Assembly (NCBI GenBank): GCA_903826405.1
Contig: CAIKEH010000055.1
Location: 62,001-126,000 of the forward strand
DNA: 64,000 nucleotides
Reading direction: 5' to 3'
DNA from: an uncultured bacterium
GTDB lineage: Bacteria; Bacteroidota; Bacteroidia; Chitinophagales; Chitinophagaceae
Shown: positions 18,116-25,884 of the stretch, piece by piece
How the letters are laid out: every line of letters starts with the position of its first letter
How positions within the stretch are numbered: position 1 is the first letter of the stretch
The notes under the pieces: model-generated
Seen by the model: the letters and a program-made list of their open reading frames with translations, nothing else
Databases searched by the model: none
What the model was told of the DNA's origin: nothing
Translations under genes and position numbers: made by a program

Positions 18116-19366
18116 TTGAAAAACGACCCAGCCTCAAAAAAGTTTCGACTTATTCTCATCTTGGGAATGCTTTCCGCAATCGGCCCTTTTTCCATCGACA
18201 TGTATCTTCCTGCATTCCCGGATATTGCCGGAAATCTGGGAACCTCTGTTTCGCGGGTCATGTTGTCTTTGTCGAGCTTTTTTCTGGGCATCTCCATCGG
18301 ACAGTTGATTTATGGTCCATTGCTGGAACGTTACGGCAGGAAGAAACCCCTGCTCATTGGTCTTTGCATTTACATGCTCGCTTCATTGGGATGTGCACTG
18401 TCCAGTTCAGTGGAGGCTTTGATTGTGCTGCGCTTGTTGCAGGCATTGGGCGGATGCGCCGGAATGGTGACGGCTCGTGCCATCATCCGAGATGTGTTTG
18501 AATTGAAAGATATCGCCCGGGTATTCTCTTCCATCATGCTGGTCGTGGCGGTATCACCCATCATCGCACCTACACTCGGGGGATACGTATCGGCGACACT
18601 GGGATGGCGTTTCGTTTTTGTCACCTTGGTGATACTGGATATCATACTGCTGCTGTCTGTCATCTTCTATTTGAAAGACAGCAAGCCTTCAGATCCAGGA
18701 TTTTCGCTTGCGCCCCGGCATATCCTGTCCAATTTCAAAGAAGTATTGGGCCATTCCCAGTTCCTGACCTTTGCCCTGACCGGTGCCATCGCCAATGCCG
18801 GAATGTATGCTTACATCACCGGATCGCCGCAGGTATTCATGGAAGTTCACCAGGTGAGCGGCAAGGTCTATGGCTGGATATTCGCAGGACTGGCAGCTGG
18901 ATTGATTGGAGCAAGTCAATTGAATAATCTGGCATTGGGGAAGCATGACCATGCAAAGATCATCAAGGTCGCGCTGGTCTTTCAGGCATTCGCGGGTGCA
19001 TCCCTGGCATTCCTGTCGATCTCTGGTAGGGACAGCTTCATCCTTACCCTGCTGTTCATCTTCGTTTTCCTTTGCGCACAGGGATTCATCTTTCCGAACG
19101 CATCGGCTTTATCCTTGGCGCCATTCGGACATAGTGCGGGTACGGCATCTGCTCTGATGGGCTCTGTACAGATGGGCATCGGCGCATTGGTATCTTCATT
19201 GGTAGGTTTTTTTCAGAACCATAGTTCCCTGCCGATGTGCATCGCCATGCTCTGCACCTCAACCATAGCCCTACTCACCTACACATTTGGCAATAGGAAG
19301 ATCGTCAGGGATTCAAGCAGGGAAGATGTAATGGAAGAAGAAGTGGAGATGATCAATACTTTGTGA
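18116..19366 (+). CDS. Bcr/CflA-type multidrug efflux MFS transporter
   Basis: This 416-residue, 12-helix major facilitator belongs to the drug/H+ antiporter group. The family signatures are visible: MLSAIGPFSIDMYLPAFPDI in the first helix, GQLIYGPLLERYGRKKPLLIG (motif A) after helix 2, and RLLQALGGCAGMVTARAIIRD (motif B region), then APTLGGYV. The frame is closed by a TGA whose last base precedes a TTG at 18116. The first ATG, at codon 18, lies inside helix 1, so TTG is the likely start. Bacteroidota lack a clear Shine-Dalgarno here too. It probably exports a toxic compound or peptide across the inner membrane. It stands alone. Confidence 0.9.
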   Translation: MKNDPASKKFRLILILGMLSAIGPFSIDMYLPAFPDIAGNLGTSVSRVMLSLSSFFLGISIGQLIYGPLLERYGRKKPLLIGLCIYMLASLGCALSSSVEALIVLRLLQALGGCAGMVTARAIIRDVFELKDIARVFSSIMLVVAVSPIIAPTLGGYVSATLGWRFVFVTLVILDIILLLSVIFYLKDSKPSDPGFSLAPRHILSNFKEVLGHSQFLTFALTGAIANAGMYAYITGSPQVFMEVHQVSGKVYGWIFAGLAAGLIGASQLNNLALGKHDHAKIIKVALVFQAFAGASLAFLSISGRDSFILTLLFIFVFLCAQGFIFPNASALSLAPFGHSAGTASALMGSVQMGIGALVSSLVGFFQNHSSLPMCIAMLCTSTIALLTYTFGNRKIVRDSSREDVMEEEVEMINTL

Positions 19367-19714
19367 TACCCTCTCGCAATCAGGAATCCTTTCAGGCAAA
19401 AAATAAAATCAGCTTGTACACAAAATGGGTCCGATCAGGTAACTGATCCAACCCCCACCTTGTGGTATTCAATAGTGTTTCCTGTAGCAGTTTTGAATTA
19501 CCGAACATGCTCATGGCGGCTATTAAAATCTTTAGATTCCCATTCCAAAAAAATGAAGTACTGTTCAACACTCTGCCGTTCTTTTATGCCGATATGAAAA
19601 TTGAACGTTCATCAGATGATCCCGCCCTCTTCTGATCATCTTTTCATCTTGGTTTTCTATGGGCAATTCAGACAGATCACTACTTTTGGATGATCGATCA
19701 ATCAATGAACCCAC
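19367..19714. other. Intergenic stretch before the first glycosidase-like gene
   Basis: 348 bases. A possible -7 box lies near its end at 19681. A weak inverted repeat near 19615-19640 (GATGATC / GATCATC with a 12-base loop) is not convincing as terminator or operator. Nothing else was seen. Confidence 0.45.
19681..19688 (+). promoter_or_regulatory. Possible -7 box upstream of the glycosidase-like gene
   Basis: TACTTTTG fits TAnnTTTG, 26 bases before the ATG at 19715. A matching -33 element is not evident. Confidence 0.35.
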
Positions 19715-22144
19715 ATGGAAAGAGCCTTGTTCCTTTACCGCGGCCTATTGCTTTGTATTCTGCTCTGTCCTTATCGATCTTTCACCCAAACCACTGATTT
19801 CTCCCGGGCTTCGGTGGTCTGCTTTCAGTCAGACAAGATATCCTTGACCATTCCGGTGAAAGTGCTCCGGGAAGAGGTGAACAAGCGAACGGGTCTGGAT
19901 CTTTCTTTGGTTGAGAACATAGCTGAAGGAGATGGACCTTACATCATTCTCCTCACAGAAAGAAACACCCCTCTACTTCCTGAATCGATTCAAAAAGCAT
20001 TAGAGAAAATGCCACCTACTGGAAAGGATGGGTTCAGGATATTTTTTTCTTCCCAGACAAAATCGATCATCATCGCCGGACGGGATCCACGAAGTATTCT
20101 TTATGGTGTGGGTTGGTTGCTCAGAAAATCTGAATTCCGCGCAGGTAAAATGGATGTGCCCAACTCCATCTCCATTTCCACCACGCCACAATACGCCATT
20201 CGGGGTCACCAATTGGGATATCGTCCAAAGACCAATGCATATGATGCGTTCACGGTCGGTCGCTTCGATCAGTATATCCGTGAATTGGCCCTGTTCGGTG
20301 CCAATAGCATTGAAATTGTCCCTCCGCGTACCGACGATGATCCGACCAGCAGGCATATGACACTTCCTCCCATGCAGATGATCGCAGAACAGTCACGTAT
20401 TGGTGCGTCTTACGGGTTGGATGTTTGGATGTGGTATCCCAATATGGGTATCGATTATGATGATCCAGCCACCGTCCGGGAAGAATTAAAGGAAAGGGAA
20501 TCCGTTTTTGCTGCGGTGACGAAATTGGATGCGGTTTTCGTTCCTGGAGGTGATCCGGGAGAACTAGATCCGGATCATTTGTTCTCTTGGCTGGAAAAAG
20601 AAGCAACCGTCCTGCACCGCTTCCATCCGCAAGCGAAGATCTGGGTGTCCCCACAGGTTTTCCGACCCACCAGAAAGTGGATGGATGATTTTTATATGCA
20701 CATCAACCGGAAATATCCCTGGTTGGGTGGTGTGGTTTTCGGCCCGTGGATCAAGACTCCCATTTCAGAGATACGTGCCCGGGTGGATCCCTCGATACCC
20801 ATCCGCATCTATCCCGATATCACTCATAGCTTGAGCTCACAGTATCCCGTACCCGATTGGGACCTTGCTTATGCCATGACCCTGGGCCGCGAATGCATCA
20901 ACCCCCGTCCACGTGATGAGAAACATATCCATAACCAGTTTGCACCATTCGCCTCGGGAAGCATCAGCTATTCGGAAGGCACCAATGATGATGTCAATAA
21001 ATTCATCTGGAGTGGTCAGGATTGGAATGAGCAGACCGCCGTTGAAGAAACCTTGCAGGATTATGCCCGCTTTTTCATTGGCCCCGATCAGGCTCACATG
21101 TTGATGGAAGGCATCCTTGGTCTTGAACGGAACTTCCGTGGGCCTCTTGCCGAGAATACTCAAGTGCAAGAGACATTGAAGGTGTTCACCGATTTTGAAA
21201 AAGAAGTAGGACAGGACACGAATCGGAATTTCCGTTTCCAGATGTTTCTCTTACGCGCATACTATGATGCTTTCATTCAGAAGAGGCTTAAACGCGAGCT
21301 CGCCATCGAAAAACAGGCTTATTCCATTTTGGAACAAGCAGGCCGAAAGGGTTCACTATGGAGCATGGACGGCGCCAATAAAATCCTGCGGGAAGGTATG
21401 ATTCCAGATACATCGGATAACTATAGGAAAAGATGCATTGACCTGGCCGATTCGCTTTATTCCAGCATAGGTGCTCAGTTGACGATCCAGAAACATGGTG
21501 CCGCAGAAGGAAGGGGTAATTTCATCGACAACATAGACGTACCACTGAATGATGCGCCTTGGATGATCGGTCAGCTCGATCGCATCGCCAAGATTGGCGA
21601 GGAGGGAAAAAGGTTGAAGGGTATCGATTCTCTTTTGCATCGGACAGATGCGGGTAAGGGAGGGCTTTACATACATTTCGGTACCCCATCCTCCAAGCCG
21701 TTCGTATTGCCCGGAGCTGGCTGGGAAAAGGACCCGGGTGGACTTCTATCCCCCCTCGTCAATTTCGGTGTTGGCACCAAGGAGGATGAATGGGTACATG
21801 AGATCCGTCCGCAGGGTTTTGGAGGGCAGATCGTGCCCAAGGCCTGGATGACACAGGTTGGTACACTGTACGAGCAGCCGCTGCAGATCCACTTCAAAAA
21901 ACTCGATCCAAACGGGCTTTATCGGATACGTATCGCTTACACGGGCAGATTCCGTTCACGGATCAAACTCACTGCTAATGGCAAACTCGTACATGATGTG
22001 TTACAGACAGGGGAACAGCCACTGTACACTTTCGACTTGCCCGATGGATCCGTGAAGGACGGCCAACTCACGCTGACCTTCAGTTGCCCTGAAGGCGAAC
22101 AAGGAGTGCAGGTTTCAGAGATCTGGTTATTGCGAAGGAATTAA
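19715..22144 (+). CDS. Large exported glycosidase-like protein, paralog A
   Basis: This 809-residue protein has a signal peptide (LLLCILLCPYRSFTQ). Residues 30-150 look like the N-terminal alpha/beta domain (zincin-like, as in GH20/GH67/GH84 enzymes): LREEVNKRTG, IILLTERN, AGRDPRSILYGVGWLLRK. A TIM-barrel-like domain follows with RGHQLGYR (163-170), FDQYIRELALFGANSIE (184-200), VFVPGGDPGE (274-283), GRECINPRP (391-399) and SISYSEGTNDDVNKF (416-430). A helical part and a C-terminal beta-sandwich (about 730-809) end the protein. Asp280, Glu393 and Glu421 are candidate acids because the paralog near 34 kb keeps acids at these places. I cannot assign a named CAZy family or substrate. Confidence 0.75.
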   Translation: MERALFLYRGLLLCILLCPYRSFTQTTDFSRASVVCFQSDKISLTIPVKVLREEVNKRTGLDLSLVENIAEGDGPYIILLTERNTPLLPESIQKALEKMPPTGKDGFRIFFSSQTKSIIIAGRDPRSILYGVGWLLRKSEFRAGKMDVPNSISISTTPQYAIRGHQLGYRPKTNAYDAFTVGRFDQYIRELALFGANSIEIVPPRTDDDPTSRHMTLPPMQMIAEQSRIGASYGLDVWMWYPNMGIDYDDPATVREELKERESVFAAVTKLDAVFVPGGDPGELDPDHLFSWLEKEATVLHRFHPQAKIWVSPQVFRPTRKWMDDFYMHINRKYPWLGGVVFGPWIKTPISEIRARVDPSIPIRIYPDITHSLSSQYPVPDWDLAYAMTLGRECINPRPRDEKHIHNQFAPFASGSISYSEGTNDDVNKFIWSGQDWNEQTAVEETLQDYARFFIGPDQAHMLMEGILGLERNFRGPLAENTQVQETLKVFTDFEKEVGQDTNRNFRFQMFLLRAYYDAFIQKRLKRELAIEKQAYSILEQAGRKGSLWSMDGANKILREGMIPDTSDNYRKRCIDLADSLYSSIGAQLTIQKHGAAEGRGNFIDNIDVPLNDAPWMIGQLDRIAKIGEEGKRLKGIDSLLHRTDAGKGGLYIHFGTPSSKPFVLPGAGWEKDPGGLLSPLVNFGVGTKEDEWVHEIRPQGFGGQIVPKAWMTQVGTLYEQPLQIHFKKLDPNGLYRIRIAYTGRFRSRIKLTANGKLVHDVLQTGEQPLYTFDLPDGSVKDGQLTLTFSCPEGEQGVQVSEIWLLRRN

Positions 22145-22229
22145 TGACTCCGGGATATTGTTTTTCATGGGAATGGTCTGATGAAATCATGTGAGCAGTA
22201 AGAGAGTATGTTCGTGATCAAAGGATGGA

Positions 22230-24413
22230 TCAATTCAGCAGCATCTCATCGACAAGCAACAGGTGCTGGTCCTTCTTGACTTTATAAGGTCTGGCCAAGA
22301 TTCTTAAATAGGAGACATTTTGAGTTTTGAATGATCCGACCAGGATCTTCAAGGTGGGATCGCCGTCTTTTTTTGGCATGGAAGGTTTCATGGTCAGCAG
22401 CAGGCGAGCCTGCTTTTCATTTTCCCCACCCCATACTTCCACGAGTTGTGGTGGGTATACTCCGGTTTTTTCCTCGAGCATGTAATGCAGTCCAACGGAA
22501 CTGAGTGAAATGGGTTTGTTGAACAGGGAAACGAGGACAAGATCGTTGTTTCTCACACCAGCCCAGAAATTGGCCCAGGCAGGATTATTGGCCCCGATGG
22601 CTCCAAGTTTCCTGTTGAAAAAGGTATAGGCTCCTTCAGCCTGATGTACGCTGTTCAAAGGCAATAACAATCTTACACTGTCAGGGACATAAGTGTTCCT
22701 CAGGTAATCGAAACTGGCGATATCACTGGAATACCATCCATCCTTGTAGGCCTTCGCTTTCACGGTGGTGGTTTTATCAATGGTTGTCTTTCCATCGAAT
22801 AGGGGTGAATGTATGCTGTCGGGATCCTTTCCATCTGTGGTGAATCTGATCTGCACACCACGCACGGGATGCCTCAATTGGACGGGGATGTCCTGGGAGA
22901 ATACGGTGGTCGGGTTGGAGATCTGCGGGGGATTCAGTTTGAGGGGACTGTTACCATCATCACGGAAACCTTCGTTGAAGCTTATGGCTTTATTATCTTT
23001 TCTGAGGTTTTCCAGATCGGATGGTTTGATGCTGGTCTGCCAGATGGTAACAGTGCGAAGACTCTTTAATTCAGAAAGAATGTTCGACAACCCAGAATAA
23101 GTGATATCTGTTCCGGAAACAGAAAGTGTTTGGAGGTTTTTCAGGGATTTGATCGAACTAAGACCCTTGTCCGTTACGTCGCTGAAATTCAGGTCGAGCC
23201 GGCGCAGATTTTTGAACTGACTTACGCTGACGAGGTCATCATCTTTCACGGGCATTTTATTCAAGTTGAGCGAGATGACCTGATCCCTGATCCCGCTCAT
23301 TTCCTCCAGTTGTTTCTTCGAGTATGCATTTCGGTTATATATGTTCACTTCGAGGGCCGGGGATTTTTTGGCGATGGGCATGATGGTTCGATAATCCGTG
23401 TTCAGTTCTCGGATTGCCTTTGCATCTGCTGCGGCGAAACCGAATGGTTCATTCGAAACGGGTTTCAGCCAGGCGGTGGCCAGTGTTCTCAGGCTGTCGT
23501 CCAAACCGAGTTCGGTCACCTTCACATGGAAGTTGGCATCGTAACGGATCCAAAGTGCCAGCAGACCGATCTCTTCCCGAGTAAGTTGCGGTTTTCCGGA
23601 AGGAGGCATGTGTTTTTCGTCGTCCATGGAAAGATGCAGTCGCTGCATCATCAGGCTCATATCGGCATCTCCAGGCACGAATAACTTGCCTGATTTGCCA
23701 CCCTTGCGGAGGGAAACAGAATCTCCTAGCACCAGTTCACCTTTCAATTTATTCGTGTTGTGGCATCCGGAGCATTTATTCGCCAGTATGGGTTGAATAA
23801 CGTCTGCGAATACGACAGCCTGTTCGATGGGAACGACACGTGCAGGTTTGTGTGAGAGGATGGGTTCCATGAGAAAGTCTTCACCATGGGACAGGTTCGC
23901 TCCATAATGACCTGTTGCGAGCAGCCCAGCGATCATCAATAGGGCGCTTGCCCATGCGGCAGGTGCCTTGAACCAGTTTCGAAATGCCAGCACATAAATG
24001 GCGGAGGCCAGAAAAAAAACGATGACTCCCGCCCATTTGTGCCAGATCAGAGCCTCGCCGGAATAACTGCCTTCCCGGGAAAGGAACAAGCCCATGATCA
24101 GGGTTATCCCTGTGAGCAAGGTGCCTGCAAGCAGGAAACCTTGTTCCGCTAAACTGAATACTACCGTTTTGTCACCCGTTCTTCCGAACCTGACCACTCC
24201 GGCGATCATGGCGAGGGTGAGGAAGGCGATCGGGAAGTGCAGGAGCAAGGGATGCGCTCTGCCAAGTGGTTGCAACCAGTAAGGGATGACCAGCTTATCC
24301 TCGAACAACAACAGGAAAGCGATGACCAAATTCAGGATGAGCAGCGCCTGTTCAGCGTACAATATGGTTCTGTTCTTCTTCAATGATAGATGCTTGTAAC
24401 GTTCATCAGGCAA
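22230..24413 (-). CDS. Multi-domain membrane protein: DUF2231-like helices, cytochrome c-like domain, LRRs, Chb_Hex-type domain
   Basis: This 727-residue protein begins with four or five membrane helices (residues 18-170, with LQPLGRAHPLLLHFPIAF typical of DUF2231-like membrane domains). A Planctomycete-type cytochrome c domain follows, with IQPILANKCSGCHNTNKLKG (haem motif about 214-218) and later HMPPSGKPQLTREEIGLLALWI. Residues 360-460 contain leucine-rich repeats (LRRLDLNFSDVTDKGL, LQTLSVSGTDITYSGL). Then comes a beta domain like the C-terminal domain of hexosaminidases (VRGVQIRFTTDGKDPDS), and a last beta-sandwich. It is the third gene of an operon and overlaps the DUF1501 gene by 8 bases. 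It probably sits in the inner membrane with a periplasmic haem domain. The whole set is of unknown function. Confidence 0.82.
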   Translation of the reverse strand: MPDERYKHLSLKKNRTILYAEQALLILNLVIAFLLLFEDKLVIPYWLQPLGRAHPLLLHFPIAFLTLAMIAGVVRFGRTGDKTVVFSLAEQGFLLAGTLLTGITLIMGLFLSREGSYSGEALIWHKWAGVIVFFLASAIYVLAFRNWFKAPAAWASALLMIAGLLATGHYGANLSHGEDFLMEPILSHKPARVVPIEQAVVFADVIQPILANKCSGCHNTNKLKGELVLGDSVSLRKGGKSGKLFVPGDADMSLMMQRLHLSMDDEKHMPPSGKPQLTREEIGLLALWIRYDANFHVKVTELGLDDSLRTLATAWLKPVSNEPFGFAAADAKAIRELNTDYRTIMPIAKKSPALEVNIYNRNAYSKKQLEEMSGIRDQVISLNLNKMPVKDDDLVSVSQFKNLRRLDLNFSDVTDKGLSSIKSLKNLQTLSVSGTDITYSGLSNILSELKSLRTVTIWQTSIKPSDLENLRKDNKAISFNEGFRDDGNSPLKLNPPQISNPTTVFSQDIPVQLRHPVRGVQIRFTTDGKDPDSIHSPLFDGKTTIDKTTTVKAKAYKDGWYSSDIASFDYLRNTYVPDSVRLLLPLNSVHQAEGAYTFFNRKLGAIGANNPAWANFWAGVRNNDLVLVSLFNKPISLSSVGLHYMLEEKTGVYPPQLVEVWGGENEKQARLLLTMKPSMPKKDGDPTLKILVGSFKTQNVSYLRILARPYKVKKDQHLLLVDEMLLN

Positions 24414-25857
24414 TGATGCCCTTTACGACCTTACCTGACACATCGGTGAGTCGGTATCTGCGACCAAGATGTTTGAAAGTTAGTTTTTCGTGGTCTAGTC
24501 CAAGTTGATTGAGTACGGTTGCCTGGAAGTCGTGCACGTGTACGGGATCTTGCGCGATATTATATCCCAGTTCGTCCGTTTCGCCGTAGACCATACCGGG
24601 TTTAATGCCACCGCCGGCCATCCAGATGGAGAAGCAGCGTGGATGGTGGTCGCGACCATAATTTTCTTTAGTGAGTGTTCCTTGTGTATAGCTGGTTCTT
24701 CCAAACTCGCCACCCCATATGACCAGAGTCTCATCCAACAGACCGCGTTGTTTCAGGTCGGTCACGAGGGCGGCGGATGCCTGATCCACGTCTTTCGCCT
24801 GTTTTGCGATCTCGAAGGGCAGGTTGCCATGCTGATCCCATCCTTGATGATAAAGTTGCACGAAGCGAACGCCGTTTTCAGAAAGTTTTCGTGCGAGCAG
24901 GCAGTTGGCGGCGAAAGTTCCGGGCACCAGGCAGTCCGGTCCATACAACTTCACGATATCATCCGGCTCTTTCGAGATATCCATCACTTCGGGTATGGCG
25001 GATTGCATACGATAGGCCATCTCATATTGCTTGATCCTTGTCGCGATCTCGGGGTCGCCGAACTCGGTATAGGATAGTTCATTCAACTCAGAGACATGGT
25101 CCAGCATCTCGCGGCGGTCCTTTCTGCTCATGCCATCCTGATCCCTCAGGTACAACACGGGATCCTCGCCTTTGCTGAACTGCACCCCTTGGTGTACGGA
25201 ATCGAGGAAGCCGTTGGACCATAATTTTGAGTATACACCTTGCCCATTGCCGATGCCACGTGACAGCAGCACGGTGAAAGCAGGGAGGTTCTTGTTCTCA
25301 TTGCCCAGACCGTAACTGAGCCAGGAACCCATGCTCGGCCTGTTGCCCTGTTGCGATCCTGTTTGAATGAAAGTGAGTGCGGGGTCGTGGTTGATCGCCT
25401 CCGTGTACATGGTCTTGATGATGCAGAGGTCGTCCGCGATCTTCGCAGTATAAGGCAATAGGTCGCTGATCCAGGCTCGTGAATTCCCATATTGCTTGAA
25501 GTCGACAAATGAGCCCACGAGTGGAAATGAAGACTGGCCCGCTGTCATGCCAGTGAGGCGCTGCGTGCCCCTGACTGATGGGGGGATCTCCTTCCCTGTC
25601 ATCTCCCTCAGTTTGGGTTTGTAGTCGAACAGTTCCTGTTGTGATGGTGCGCCGTTCTGGAAAAGATAGATGACCCGTTTAGCCTTCGGTGCGAAGTGTG
25701 GTATGCCCGGAGCTGATCCAGCTTCCAAGCCATTGCCGTCAAAAAGGTCGGGCATCAACAAGGAACCCAAAGCCATCCCACCTATGCCGATCCCCATGGC
25801 GGACAGGAACCGTCTTCTGTTCCAGCTGAAACCATGTTCCACGATCTCTTTGTCCAT
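24406..25857 (-). CDS. DUF1501 family protein (sulfatase-like), Tat-exported
   Basis: This 483-residue protein has a twin-arginine signal, WNRRRFLSAMGIGIGGMALG. DUF1501 proteins have a fold related to the alkaline phosphatase/sulfatase superfamily. The characteristic stretches are KRVIYLFQNGAPSQQELFDYKP, FKQYGNSRAWISDLLPYT, MYTEAINHDPALTFIQTGS, VQLYHQGWDQHGNLP and VIWGGEFGRTSYTQ, then GRDHHPRCFSIWMAGGG. The His and Asp in these motifs would be metal ligands, although the substrate is not established. It is the middle gene of an operon: 27 bases downstream of the PSD1 gene and overlapping the membrane cytochrome gene. In Planctomycetes, DUF1501 and PSD1 genes are also typically paired. Confidence 0.92.
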   Translation of the reverse strand: MDKEIVEHGFSWNRRRFLSAMGIGIGGMALGSLLMPDLFDGNGLEAGSAPGIPHFAPKAKRVIYLFQNGAPSQQELFDYKPKLREMTGKEIPPSVRGTQRLTGMTAGQSSFPLVGSFVDFKQYGNSRAWISDLLPYTAKIADDLCIIKTMYTEAINHDPALTFIQTGSQQGNRPSMGSWLSYGLGNENKNLPAFTVLLSRGIGNGQGVYSKLWSNGFLDSVHQGVQFSKGEDPVLYLRDQDGMSRKDRREMLDHVSELNELSYTEFGDPEIATRIKQYEMAYRMQSAIPEVMDISKEPDDIVKLYGPDCLVPGTFAANCLLARKLSENGVRFVQLYHQGWDQHGNLPFEIAKQAKDVDQASAALVTDLKQRGLLDETLVIWGGEFGRTSYTQGTLTKENYGRDHHPRCFSIWMAGGGIKPGMVYGETDELGYNIAQDPVHVHDFQATVLNQLGLDHEKLTFKHLGRRYRLTDVSGKVVKGIIA

Positions 25858-25884
25858 ATGGGTATTTTTAATGGTTGTAATTCG

